From positions 1,056,001 to 1,120,000 of the forward strand of contig NZ_CP051216.1 in the NCBI RefSeq assembly GCF_012516435.1: a DNA stretch of 64,000 nucleotides, read 5' to 3'. The stretch comes from Pseudodesulfovibrio sp. zrk46. Its GTDB lineage: Bacteria; Desulfobacterota; Desulfovibrionia; Desulfovibrionales; Desulfovibrionaceae. The notes below the pieces were generated by a model. The model saw only the letters and a program-made list of their open reading frames with translations. It did no database searches and had not been told where the DNA came from. Positions 16,522 through 25,495 of this stretch are shown here, piece after piece. The position numbers and the translations under genes are program-made. Each line of letters starts with the position of its first letter. Within the stretch, counting starts at the first letter, position 1.

Positions 16522-17831
16522 CCGAAGTGGTCGCGGAGCACGCCCTCCAGCGTGGGGTGCATCCGGTTTTTGTAGCCGTAGCGCACACGCACCAACGGCT
16601 TCTCCACCGAGATCAGCCCGGCGATATCAATGGGCGTGGCTGACAGCACCACGTCGCAATCCGTGCCGTTGATGGTAGCCTCCAGATCGCGCACCTGCTG
16701 CTCGCTGTAGCCCATGGCCGGAAGCACATCCCCGATATCCGGATAGGTGTCGAAGGTCTCCTCCAACGAGCCCACAAGGTACGGCCTCGGGTCCACCATC
16801 TCCGCAGCCCCGAATCGCTGGGCCGCGATGACACCCGCGCCGAACTGCATCTCGCCGTGGGTCAGGGTCGGGCCGTCCTCCACCACCAGCACGCGCTTGC
16901 CCTTGATGGCCTGCGCATCGTCTACGGCCACTTCGGATTCCGCCTCGATGATCAATGCGTTGGGATTGGCCTTTTTGATATTCTTGCGCACGGTGTCCAC
17001 ATCTTCGGGCTTGGCGCTGTCCACCTTGTTGATGACCGCCACGTCGCACATGCGCATGTTGGTCTCGCCTGGATGGTAGGTCATCTCATGCCCGGCCCGG
17101 TGCGGGTCAAAGACCACCACGTTCAGGTCCGGCTTGTAGAATGGCGTATCATTGTTGCCGCCGTCCCACACGATGATATCCGCTTCCTTCTGCGCTTCTT
17201 CCAGGATCGCCCCGTAGTCCACACCCGCGTAGATCACCGCGCCCATTTCAATGACGGGTTCGTACTCTTCACGCTCCTCGATAGTGCAATTGTGGGCATC
17301 GAAATCTTCGTACTTCTCGAACCGCTGCACGGCCTGTTTGGCCAGATCGCCGTACGGCATGGGATGTCGAATCGTGACCACGCGCTTGCCCATGTCCTGC
17401 AGGACACGAACCACTTCGCGGCTGGTCTGGGACTTGCCGCAGCCTGTCCGCACCGCACACACCGAGACCACCGGCTTCTCCGATTCGATCATGGTGTACG
17501 GCGCCCCCACGATCATGAAATCCGCGCCCGCAGCCGTGGCGATGGACGCCTTGTGCATGACCTCCGTATGGGTGATGTCCGAATAGGAGAACACCACCAG
17601 GTCCACGCCGTTTTGCAGGATCAGCTCTTCCAGCAGGTCGTCCCCAAAGATGGGGATGCCTTTCGGATATGCCTCTCCGGCCAGCTCCGCCGGATATTTT
17701 CTTCCATCAATGTCCGGTATCTGTGTGGCCGTAAAGCAGACCACGTCATATCGTTCGTTGTCCCGGAAGTAGACGTTGAAGTTATGAAAATCACGCCCCG
17801 CAGCACCCATAATAATCACTTTTTCGGTCAT
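16518..17831 (-). CDS. Cyclic 2,3-diphosphoglycerate synthetase-like GTPase
   Basis: 437 residues from the ATG at 17831; a longer frame would run back through a dispersed repeat and is rejected. The N-terminal part is a Rossmann-like domain (KVIIMGAAGRDFHNFN). A P-loop NTPase core has the phosphate-binding loop CAVRTGCGKSQTSREV near residue 135, IVWDGGNNDTPF as a Walker-B-like region, and the base-specificity motif VINKVDSA. This matches proteins annotated as cyclic 2,3-diphosphoglycerate synthetase, although the reaction in bacteria is not established. The GGAGG ribosome site lies at the end of repeat A1. Confidence 0.8.
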   Translation of the reverse strand: MTEKVIIMGAAGRDFHNFNVYFRDNERYDVVCFTATQIPDIDGRKYPAELAGEAYPKGIPIFGDDLLEELILQNGVDLVVFSYSDITHTEVMHKASIATAAGADFMIVGAPYTMIESEKPVVSVCAVRTGCGKSQTSREVVRVLQDMGKRVVTIRHPMPYGDLAKQAVQRFEKYEDFDAHNCTIEEREEYEPVIEMGAVIYAGVDYGAILEEAQKEADIIVWDGGNNDTPFYKPDLNVVVFDPHRAGHEMTYHPGETNMRMCDVAVINKVDSAKPEDVDTVRKNIKKANPNALIIEAESEVAVDDAQAIKGKRVLVVEDGPTLTHGEMQFGAGVIAAQRFGAAEMVDPRPYLVGSLEETFDTYPDIGDVLPAMGYSEQQVRDLEATINGTDCDVVLSATPIDIAGLISVEKPLVRVRYGYKNRMHPTLEGVLRDHFG

Positions 17832-17838
17832 CAGAGTC

Positions 17839-17965
17839 GCCTCCGGCGGCTGGGGGGAAGGGGAGAGGGAAAAACTTTGAAAAGAGTTCTCCCTCTCCCC
17901 TTCCCCCCAGACCCCCCATCCCCTCTCCTTTCCCAAACTTTTTATATGCGCCATGCGCGCGGGTG
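17839..17965 (+). repeat. Dispersed repeat family A, copy 1
   Basis: The copy begins GCCTCCGGCGGCTGG, forms a long hairpin with outer arms GGGGGGAAGGGGAGAGGG and CCCTCTCCCCTTCCCCCC, and continues through CCCCATCCCCTCTCC to a CAAACTTTTT tail. The other copies, at 32708 and 44795, have five rather than six G/C pairs at the hairpin base, and both arms change together. On the minus strand its left edge supplies the GGAGG site of the GTPase gene. The rest of the gap to 18143 shows nothing I can assign. Confidence 0.9.
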
Positions 17966-18143
17966 GGGAAGAACGGGAGTCCGCTTCGTTGGAAGTTGTG
18001 GCTTGCGTTTTGGCAAGTCGAGATTGAAAGAGCTTATTCGGTTTGTTGGTCAGTAAGGGACTTCAAAAATTCTGACAGAAACTACACTTTTCAGGCAATC
18101 GGGTCAAAAGGGAGAAAGATTTTTTTAAGACAAATATTATCGC

Positions 18144-19130
18144 TTAACAGGCGGCGCGGAGTTCCTGTGGCGAGGTGCCGGTCCACCGCTTGAATGCCCG
18201 GGAGAAGGAGCTGTATTCGGAGTAACCCAGCAGGAAGGCCACCTCGAGCAGTTCCAGCGTCTTATCCTTCAGATACTCATTGGCCATCTTGCTCCGCACA
18301 TCATCGAGCACCTTGCGATAGGAGGTGCCGGCATCCTTCAGCTTGCGCTGGAGAGTTCGTGTGCTCATGTTCAGTTCGGAGGCGATGTTTTCATCAGAGT
18401 GTTCCTGTCCGCTGATCATGCGCGAAAGGGCGATCTCAACGTCGCTGACAATGCCGCCCTCAGCCATGTCTCTCAACTGCCGAGTGACGATTTTCTCATT
18501 GAGTTCGGCCATGAGTTCATTACTGGCGTCCAGTTTCCTGCCCACATCATCGGCAGAAAACGTCATGCAATTGCGCTGTGCGCCAAATGCCACGTCGCAG
18601 GAGAAATGCTCATTGAATTTGCTGGCGCATGGGGGTTGGGAACGGATGAGCTCCACCGAAACCGGAGCAAGACTGTTACCGAAGTTGATCCGGCACGCCT
18701 TCAGCATACCGGCAAAGAAACCCTCGATCTGAGGGACTGTCATCAGGGAGTCGGACAGAGTCACCGTGAGACCGGCGCCGGAGTCCTCCACAAGGAATTC
18801 GCTTCGTTCTGCCCACAACTTCGAGTACTTTTCCAGCCGCTCCAAGCCATCTTTCAAGGAGGATGTTGCGAGCCACAGATAGCCAAGAGCATGCCCATGC
18901 GAGGGGTGCCATGCCTCTGCCATTTTCAGCCCGAAACACGGGTCATCTATCTCCTCGGCGGCACGTTTCCAGATACCGTCCATCCTGCTCCGGAGAATCC
19001 TCTTCTCGGGGTCGGACAGATCAGCAGGGAAAACTCCCGCCTCCACGAAAAGGGGCTCTGGATCATGGCCACTCAATTCAATGGCTTTCCATAGAGTCTT
19101 GGCCTGAGAACTCTGGATGGTCGCTGACAT
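18144..19130 (-). CDS. AraC-family regulator with arabinose-binding-type (OruR-like) N-terminus
   Basis: 328 residues from the ATG at 19130 (GCGAGGAT upstream). The first ~200 residues match the AraC ligand-binding domain of the OruR/ArgR type (KTLWKAIELSGHDPEPLFVE, WHPSHGHALGYLWLATSSL). The C-terminus has the two helix-turn-helix units (NIASELNMSTRTLQRKLKD, VAFLLGYSEYSSFSRAFKRW) and the TGTSPQELR end. It is divergent from the YeiH-like transporter gene with a 303-bp gap, so it is a plausible regulator of that operon (inference). The ligand is unknown. Confidence 0.9.
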   Translation of the reverse strand: MSATIQSSQAKTLWKAIELSGHDPEPLFVEAGVFPADLSDPEKRILRSRMDGIWKRAAEEIDDPCFGLKMAEAWHPSHGHALGYLWLATSSLKDGLERLEKYSKLWAERSEFLVEDSGAGLTVTLSDSLMTVPQIEGFFAGMLKACRINFGNSLAPVSVELIRSQPPCASKFNEHFSCDVAFGAQRNCMTFSADDVGRKLDASNELMAELNEKIVTRQLRDMAEGGIVSDVEIALSRMISGQEHSDENIASELNMSTRTLQRKLKDAGTSYRKVLDDVRSKMANEYLKDKTLELLEVAFLLGYSEYSSFSRAFKRWTGTSPQELRAAC

Positions 19131-19433
19131 TGTGATCCTCGCTTTTATCGACTGCCGAAGCGGCTGATTGAGGCCTCCGGGCACTCAGCGCGTCACGGCC
19201 TTTCTGCTCGGCTGTTAATATAACAGATTGGTCAGACGTTCAATTTCTATTGAGTTTTTCATGACATTATCCGCCGATTTGTCATTTTTCCTTCAAATTG
19301 GCGTTTCCTGACAACACCATGGCGCAACCTGTCATGACCAGAATTCATACATGTGTTTTTTTAGCTCCAAGAAAACGGGGGCGGTTTGACTGGATTCCCA
19401 CACAGACCCCCATAACTATATTTGGAGTTAATC

Positions 19434-21134
19434 ATGAGTGCATTTGCAGACCTCTGGAAGAAGGAAGACTACTGGGCCATATGGCTCGGCTTTCTGCTGC
19501 TCATCACCGGCTTTGTCCTCTTCGCAGGATTCAGCTCCCCGCCCAATCTGACCGAGCGGCTGGACGAGCTTAACGCCCGTATGGACACGGCCTCTTCCGA
19601 AGCTCCCTACAGGACCATCGAATACTATGATGCCGCCGAAGAAAAGGCTGGTATTCAGGCACGCCGTGAGCCCGTGGGCTCCATGATCACCGATCTGGTG
19701 ACCACGCCCAAGTCATGGACCGTCAATCCTCTCGCGGGATTCTTCCGTTCCGATCAGGCCGAGATAGCTGACACCGAAACCCGCCAGCAGTACGAGCAGG
19801 CGGTGCAGAGTGAGACAAGCCTCCTCGCGGAAGCCAGCGCAGCACATGCACTGGCGCAGGACAGCAACTTTTCCGACGACGTTCTCAACGAGCGCGCCGA
19901 GACAGCCATTGCCGACTGGCATGAGGCTCACGTCATTGCCAAGGGATTGAAGTCACAGGTTGACGGCAAGGGATACAACATCATCCCGGGCCTGATCATG
20001 CTGACCATCGTCATCGCACTCATTTTCGCCGTGGGCGCCTACTTCATGGGCAAGGATGTGAAGGGCTTCCTCATCGCCTTTCCGGTCCTCATGGCGCTGG
20101 CCGTATTCAGCTACCTCATGGGTGAACAGCAGACCATGAAGCACCTCGGCTTCGGCTACCCTGCATGGGCCATCCTCACCGGCATGGTCATCTCCAATAC
20201 CGTGGGCACGCCCCGGTGGATGAGGCCTGCACTGGAGACCGAGTTCTTCATCAAGACCGGTCTGGTACTGCTCGGCGGCGAGCTGCTCTTCACCAAGATT
20301 CTGGCCATCGGTCTGCCCGGACTGTTCGTGGCCTGGGTTGTCACCCCCACCGTGCTCGTCCTGTCCTACATGTTCGGCCAGAAGGTCCTCAAGATTCCTT
20401 CCAAGACCCTGAACATGGTGATCTCGGCTGACATGTCCGTCTGCGGAACCTCGGCGGCCATTGCCACGGCTTCTGCCTGCCGGGCCAAGAAGGAAGAATT
20501 GACCCTCTCCATCGGCCTCTCTCTGTTGTTCACGGCCGTCATGATGATCATCCTGCCCATCGTCATCAAGGCCACCGGCATGCCCTTCATTCTGGGCGGC
20601 GCATGGATCGGCGGCACCCTTGATGCCACTGGCGCGGTGGCAGCCGCAGGCGCCTTCCTCTCCGAAGAAGCGCTCTATGTGGCCGCAACCATCAAGATGA
20701 TCCAGAACATGATGATCGGCGGCATCGCGCTGGGCGTCGCCATCTACTGGGCCACCTCCGTGGATACCAGCAACGGCGTTCAGGTGAGCGGCGGCGAAAT
20801 CTGGAACCGCTTCCCCAAGTTCATCATCGGCTTCATGGGCGCGTCCATCGTCTTCTCGCTCCTCTACTCCTTCATCGGAGCGGATATCGGCGCAGTGCTG
20901 ATCGAGAACGGCGTGATCCGCGGCATGACCGCACCCCTGCGTGACTGGTTCTTCTGCATCGCCTTCGGCTCCATCGGACTGGCCACCAACTTCAGGGAAC
21001 TGGCCCCCTACTTCAAGGGCGGCAAGCCGTTCGTGCTGTATGCCTGCGGTCAGGGCCTGAACCTTACCCTGACGCTGATCATGGCCTACGTGATGTTCTA
21101 CCTCGTGTTCCCCGAGATCACTGCCAATATCTAG
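19434..21134 (+). CDS. Putative sulfate exporter family (YeiH-like) membrane protein with N-terminal extension
   Basis: 566 residues from the ATG at 19434 (TTGGAG upstream). Most YeiH/PSE family proteins have about 330-350 residues, and this one is far longer. It starts with one membrane segment (IWLGFLLLITGFVLFAGF), followed by about 130 hydrophilic residues and then the multi-helix core. The core has family features such as LTGMVISNTVG, KTGLVLLGGELLFTKI and SADMSVCGTSAAIATASACR, the last being the signature region. The transported solute is unproven. A small membrane protein follows 9 bp downstream and NhaA after that. Confidence 0.88.
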   Translation: MSAFADLWKKEDYWAIWLGFLLLITGFVLFAGFSSPPNLTERLDELNARMDTASSEAPYRTIEYYDAAEEKAGIQARREPVGSMITDLVTTPKSWTVNPLAGFFRSDQAEIADTETRQQYEQAVQSETSLLAEASAAHALAQDSNFSDDVLNERAETAIADWHEAHVIAKGLKSQVDGKGYNIIPGLIMLTIVIALIFAVGAYFMGKDVKGFLIAFPVLMALAVFSYLMGEQQTMKHLGFGYPAWAILTGMVISNTVGTPRWMRPALETEFFIKTGLVLLGGELLFTKILAIGLPGLFVAWVVTPTVLVLSYMFGQKVLKIPSKTLNMVISADMSVCGTSAAIATASACRAKKEELTLSIGLSLLFTAVMMIILPIVIKATGMPFILGGAWIGGTLDATGAVAAAGAFLSEEALYVAATIKMIQNMMIGGIALGVAIYWATSVDTSNGVQVSGGEIWNRFPKFIIGFMGASIVFSLLYSFIGADIGAVLIENGVIRGMTAPLRDWFFCIAFGSIGLATNFRELAPYFKGGKPFVLYACGQGLNLTLTLIMAYVMFYLVFPEITANI

Positions 21135-21143
21135 GAGGCAACC

Positions 21144-21386
21144 ATGCATGATCGTATGACAAAGCTTATGACAGCCATCACGATAATGGTGGTTGTGTGG
21201 GCCCTGCTCATGGCCACAGACTCACTGCTCTACACGGCCAGCGACACCTATCAGGCCATCGCTGACACCATCGATCAGCGGGACATCAACGGCGGCAATG
21301 CGCTAAACTTCTTCGGAGACGAGACCTCCGGGGAGGCCGTCCATCAGGTAACGCAAAACGTCTCCAACCCCATGGGCGCAGACTAA
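21144..21386 (+). CDS. Small single-span membrane protein downstream of the exporter
   Basis: 80 residues, AGGAGG ribosome site, 9 bp after the exporter stop. One hydrophobic helix (TAITIMVVVWALLMATDSLL) is followed by a polar tail that probably faces the periplasm (DTYQAIADTIDQRDINGGN). No known family. Position and coupling suggest an accessory subunit or stabiliser of the YeiH-like exporter. A strong hairpin follows immediately. Confidence 0.75.
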   Translation: MHDRMTKLMTAITIMVVVWALLMATDSLLYTASDTYQAIADTIDQRDINGGNALNFFGDETSGEAVHQVTQNVSNPMGAD

Positions 21387-21396
21387 ACAAACAAGA

Positions 21397-21425
21397 CCCC
21401 CCGCATGACACGCTCATGCGGGGGG
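21397..21425. terminator. Perfect 12-bp hairpin between the exporter operon and nhaA
   Basis: CCCCCCGCATGA pairs exactly with TCATGCGGGGGG around a 5-base loop. No T run follows on the plus strand, so it may be a weak terminator, a processing or stability element, or an attenuator ahead of nhaA. Confidence 0.65.
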
Positions 21426-21478
21426 CACAAAGAAATTTTTCCAATCGACTTCTCACCTCAACCGATACGGACAGAACA

Positions 21479-22828
21479 ATGATGAAGACCCCAAGAACAC
21501 TCCCCATTCACCACCTGCTCAACTCGTTCAACTCCTTCTTCAAGATGGAAGCGGCGGGCGGCATCGCACTGATGGCCTGCACGCTGGTGGCCATGGTCTG
21601 GGCTAATTCCCCGTGGGCGGCATCCTACCACTCCCTGTGGCAGACTCCCCTCACCATTGGCATCGGCGACTGGACTCTTTCCAAGGCCGCCATTCTGTGG
21701 ATCAACGACGGACTCATGGCCATCTTCTTTTTCCTCGTGGGCCTTGAGATCAAGCGGGAGATTCTCGTGGGCGGTCTGTCATCCCCGAAGCAGACCATCA
21801 TGCCCGTGGCCGCTGCCATCGGCGGCATGGCCATTCCTGCGCTCTTCTACTTCGCCTTCAACGCGGGCACCGAATCCATTGGCGGCTGGGGTATCCCCAT
21901 GGCCACCGACATCGCCTTTGCCCTTGGCATCATGTCGCTGCTCGGCAGCCGCGTGCCCATTGGGGTGAAGATCTTCCTCACAGCCGTGGCCATCGTGGAT
22001 GACATTGGTGCGATCCTCGTCATCGCGCTCTTCTACACCTCATCACTCGACCTCACGGCGCTGGGCATCGGCATCGCCTTCCTCGGCCTGATGGCGACCC
22101 TCAACTTCCGCTGGGGCATCCGTCACTCGATTCCGTACCTCATCCTCGGCGTCATCGTCTGGTTCGCCTTCCTGAAGTCCGGCATCCACGCCACCATCGC
22201 TGGCGTACTGGCGGCCATGACCATCCCGGCAAGCACACGCATGGACTGTTCCGGCTTTGTCGAGAACCTGCGCAGCGCGGCCAACACCTTTGAGATGGCC
22301 ATTACGCCGGGCAAGACCGTGCTCACCAACAAGGAACAGCAGATGGCCCTGCACTCCATCGAACACGCCTACGATGATGCTACCACGCCGCTGCAAAACA
22401 TCGAGCACGCCCTGCACCCGTGGGTGGCGTTCTTCGTCATGCCCATCTTCGCGCTGGCCAACGCAGGCGTGGCCCTTGAGGCAGACATCTTCCAGGAGCT
22501 GATGACGCCCGTCTCCATCGGTATCTTCACCGGCCTTGTGCTCGGCAAGCAGATCGGCGTCACCGGCGCATGCTGGATCATCAATCGACTGGGGCTGGCT
22601 TCCTACCCGGACAGGACCACCCTGACCCACCTGTGGGGCGCGAGCCTGCTGTCGGGCGTCGGGTTTACCATGTCCATCTTCATCGCCAACCTCGCCTTTG
22701 AGGATGCGGCCCGGTTCATCGAACTCTCAAAGATCGCCATCCTGTTCGCCTCGCTTGTGGCAGGAACGCTGGGGTACGTGGTCTTGCGATACGTTGCACC
22801 GGATCGAAGCGACCAGCCCTCGACATAA
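21479..22828 (+). CDS. nhaA: Na+/H+ antiporter NhaA
   Basis: 449 residues with eleven to twelve hydrophobic segments. Family landmarks are clear: FFKMEAAGGIALMACTLVAM near the start, WINDGLMAIFFFLVGLEIKRE, the ion-binding region AVAIVDDIGAIL with the paired aspartates, GIPMATDIAFALGI (a further conserved Asp), and LLSGVGFTMSIFIANLAF near the end. It exchanges sodium for protons across the inner membrane, which suits a saline habitat. It is longer than the E. coli protein because of the loop after TM8 (about residues 255-310). I chose the first of two adjacent ATGs; the ribosome site is weak. Confidence 0.95.
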   Translation: MMKTPRTLPIHHLLNSFNSFFKMEAAGGIALMACTLVAMVWANSPWAASYHSLWQTPLTIGIGDWTLSKAAILWINDGLMAIFFFLVGLEIKREILVGGLSSPKQTIMPVAAAIGGMAIPALFYFAFNAGTESIGGWGIPMATDIAFALGIMSLLGSRVPIGVKIFLTAVAIVDDIGAILVIALFYTSSLDLTALGIGIAFLGLMATLNFRWGIRHSIPYLILGVIVWFAFLKSGIHATIAGVLAAMTIPASTRMDCSGFVENLRSAANTFEMAITPGKTVLTNKEQQMALHSIEHAYDDATTPLQNIEHALHPWVAFFVMPIFALANAGVALEADIFQELMTPVSIGIFTGLVLGKQIGVTGACWIINRLGLASYPDRTTLTHLWGASLLSGVGFTMSIFIANLAFEDAARFIELSKIAILFASLVAGTLGYVVLRYVAPDRSDQPST

Positions 22829-22855
22829 ACTCCACCATCCAGATGGTAATAAAAA

Positions 22856-22877
22856 AGGCGGCCGTCAGGCCGCCTTA
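22856..22877 (-). terminator. Rho-independent terminator of the solute-binding protein gene
   Basis: AAGGCGGCC pairs with GGCCGCCTT around GTCA; on the minus strand the stem is followed by six T. It is 23 bp beyond the stop of the minus-strand gene. Confidence 0.85.
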
Positions 22878-22900
22878 CTAGCTGAGAACAGAGTTGTTCC

Positions 22901-23656
22901 CTACTTCAAATACTTGTCTGCAATCTGCTGCTGAATGCCCTTGGCCTTGACGGCTTCAAGTGCCTTCTGGAAGTCAGCGATCAATGCATCGGGGACGCCC
23001 TTGTTGAAGGCAAACTGCAGCGTTCCGGCCTTCAGGATGTATACGGTTTCGAAGTCTTCCGGATTCATGCCTGCCAGCTTCAGTTGGTACTTTGCAGAAG
23101 ATTCTTCGTAGGCCCATGCATCGATGCGGCCCTTGTCGAGCTTCTTGATGTTGGATTCATTCTTGGAAGTGATGTCCATCTTGTCCTTGCTTACTCCAGC
23201 CTCTTCGAGCAGCTGCTGGCCGACATCGTCACGGATAACACCGTACTTGTAATTACCGAGATCAGCGGCAGAACCAATCTTCACGCCGCTGCCCTTTTTG
23301 GCAATGATGGCGGTCTTGGTCTCGATAACCGGTCCGACCCACTTGAACAAAGGCTTGCGCGAGTCTGTGAGTGTCATGGAGAAGAGGCAGGTATTACCTT
23401 CAGACTGGACACGGTTGTAGCCCTGAGCCCAAGGAAGAATCTTGAAGTCCTTCTTGGATTTCGACGCACCCATTTCCTTGAGCACGGCATCCAGCAGATC
23501 AACGGCAAGGCCCTTGAGCTCTCCCTGCTCTTCATAATTGAAGGGAGGATATTGTTCGGTCATGTACGTGATATCATCGGGGCCGGCCGCTTTGGATACG
23601 CCAACAGCTCCGACGCAAAGGACCAGGGCCAGCATAAGGATTACCAAACGTTTCAT
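22901..23656 (-). CDS. Periplasmic amino-acid-type solute-binding protein (family 3)
   Basis: 251 residues from the ATG at 23656. A signal peptide (VILMLALVLCVGAVGVSKAA) exports it. The mature part has the SBP family 3 fold: YMTEQYPPFNYEEQGELKGL, FKILPWAQGYNRVQ, and a second lobe with YKYGVIRDDVGQQLLEE and GRIDAWAYEESSAKYQ. No permease or ATPase genes are adjacent, so it may serve a distant transporter or feed a signal to the divergent chemoreceptor gene, which starts 215 bp away (inference). The ligand could be an amino acid or another small organic acid. Confidence 0.9.
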   Translation of the reverse strand: MKRLVILMLALVLCVGAVGVSKAAGPDDITYMTEQYPPFNYEEQGELKGLAVDLLDAVLKEMGASKSKKDFKILPWAQGYNRVQSEGNTCLFSMTLTDSRKPLFKWVGPVIETKTAIIAKKGSGVKIGSAADLGNYKYGVIRDDVGQQLLEEAGVSKDKMDITSKNESNIKKLDKGRIDAWAYEESSAKYQLKLAGMNPEDFETVYILKAGTLQFAFNKGVPDALIADFQKALEAVKAKGIQQQIADKYLK

Positions 23657-23871
23657 AGTTGTCTCCCGAGTTAGATTTTTTATTGCCTCCAATTTAACAG
23701 TCAGGAGACTACCGACAATTATAAATCAGGACCCGAAAACTCATTTGCCCCCAATCGGAGACGAAGTGACATTTCTAATGCAACAACGATGTTAAATTCG
23801 TTACAAGAAGACATACCCTCAGTTAAATGAATCGCTTTTCAGGCATGGCATAGCACACCAAAGGAGTTCAT

Positions 23872-25386
23872 ATGACAAAAGCACCCGGTAACGGAAAGAG
23901 GCTCGGAATTCAGCTGAAACTCAGCGCAGCACTGGCCTTGGTGGTGACCGTTGTCTTGGGAGCATACGGCATTTATGACTATTATTCTCAGAAGTCCTCT
24001 CTGGAGGAAGCGCTCCAAACCAAATCAATCCGTATTGCCGAGCGAGTAGCCAAGTCCATGGTGGTCCCGCTATGGGATTTTGACCAGGATCTGGCCAAAT
24101 CAGCACTCATGTCCGAAATCACCGATGATGAAGTGGATGGCATCCTTGTCCTCGAAAAGGATGATTCCACCCTCTTTGTCGGACTCGGGCGCGACGGCGA
24201 AGGCAAGGTCACGGCCATCGAACAGCTCACTGACGAAGGACGAATCATTCAAACCCAGGACGTCTTGAAGGATGAGAAGGAAAAGCTGGGCGGCGTCTCG
24301 GTTGCCCTGTCACTCTCCAAGGTCAACAAGAAGCTCAAGGGGATCATCTGGGAGAATCTTATTCAGCTCGTCTGCATGAACACCGTCATCATCCTGCTGC
24401 TCTCGGTGATCATCAACCGGACCATGGTGAGACCCATTCAGGACCTGAAGTCCTTTGCCGGCAGAATCGGCAACGGCGACCTCTCTTCTTCCATTGATAT
24501 CAGCAGCCGGGACGAGATCGGCGATCTGGCCGATGCGTTCAGAACAATGCAGTCGAATCTGACAGGCATTGTCCGCGACGTACAAAAGGTCTCTGACAAC
24601 GTGGCCGGCGGCAGTGAAGAGCTCTACAGCACGGCGGAGAGCCTCTCCTCCGGCGCAACTGAGCAGGCGGCAAGCGTGGAAGAAGTGTCTTCCAGCATCG
24701 AAGAGATGTCGGCCAACCTGAGCCAGAGCGCAGAGAATGCGCAAAAGACCAAGGCTCTGGCCAGCAAGGCCGCCGTCGATGCGGAAGAAGGCGGCAAGGC
24801 GGTCGAACAGACCGTCGGCGCCATGAAGGAGATCGCCGAGAAGATCGCCATCGTGGAAGAGATCGCACGGCAGACCAACCTTCTCGCGCTCAACGCAGCC
24901 ATCGAAGCGGCTCGCGCAGGCGAACACGGCAAGGGATTTGCGGTGGTCGCGGCAGAAGTCCGCAAGCTCGCAGAACGAAGCGGCATGGCGGCAGCCGAAA
25001 TCAGCGAACTCTCCATCACCAGTCTGGACGTGGCCGACAAGGCAGGCAAGATGCTGAAGAAGACCGTACCGGACATTCAGGAAACCGCTGAACTCATCGA
25101 AGAGCTGTCTGTCTCGGCCAGTGAGCAGAATCTTGGCGTGTCCCAGATCAGCGACGCCATCAACCAGCTCGACAAGGTCGTCCAGCAGAATGCTGCCGGC
25201 TCCGAAGAGGTCTCCTCCAGTTCCAGTGAACTGGCTGATCAGGCCCAGGCCATGCAGCGGACCATGAACTTCTTCAAGACCGGTGACGACACGGGTGGCA
25301 ATCGCCCAGCCTCACGCGTCACCGTCCAACAGGCCAAGCCCAAAGCCCTTGGAGAAGGCAACGGCGACGACTTCGAACGCTTCTAG
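23872..25386 (+). CDS. Methyl-accepting chemotaxis protein
   Basis: 504 residues; AAGGAG stands before the ATG. An N-terminal membrane helix (about 18-38), a ~130-residue periplasmic sensor, a second helix ([20 protein letters not shown]) and a HAMP domain ([20 protein letters not shown]) are followed by the long coiled signalling domain. The hairpin tip that binds CheA/CheW reads [20 protein letters not shown]. The sensor is short and resembles no class I can name. It lies divergent from a solute-binding protein gene, a common pairing for periplasmic ligand sensing. Confidence 0.95.
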   Translation: MTKAPGNGKRLGIQLKLSAALALVVTVVLGAYGIYDYYSQKSSLEEALQTKSIRIAERVAKSMVVPLWDFDQDLAKSALMSEITDDEVDGILVLEKDDSTLFVGLGRDGEGKVTAIEQLTDEGRIIQTQDVLKDEKEKLGGVSVALSLSKVNKKLKGIIWENLIQLVCMNTVIILLLSVIINRTMVRPIQDLKSFAGRIGNGDLSSSIDISSRDEIGDLADAFRTMQSNLTGIVRDVQKVSDNVAGGSEELYSTAESLSSGATEQAASVEEVSSSIEEMSANLSQSAENAQKTKALASKAAVDAEEGGKAVEQTVGAMKEIAEKIAIVEEIARQTNLLALNAAIEAARAGEHGKGFAVVAAEVRKLAERSGMAAAEISELSITSLDVADKAGKMLKKTVPDIQETAELIEELSVSASEQNLGVSQISDAINQLDKVVQQNAAGSEEVSSSSSELADQAQAMQRTMNFFKTGDDTGGNRPASRVTVQQAKPKALGEGNGDDFERF

Positions 25387-25416
25387 CATCGTCGCACATC
25401 ATCAAAGAGCATAAGA

Positions 25417-25460
25417 AAACTCCCGCCCCTTGTGGTCCACACAAGGAGCGGGAGTTTTTA
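25417..25460. terminator. Bidirectional rho-independent terminator
   Basis: AAAACTCCCGC and the inner CCTTGTG arm pair with CACACAAGG and GCGGGAGTTTTT around a 3-base loop. It is placed between the convergent chemoreceptor and aminotransferase genes. Confidence 0.9.
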
Positions 25461-25495
25461 TTTGTGATTCTGTCACCCAATCAACCCCGACAGGA

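Noticed and set aside
17832-17954. N-terminal extension of the cyclic-DPG-synthetase-like gene
   Set aside because: The extra 41 residues come from repeat A1 and precede a well-placed GGAGG and ATG.
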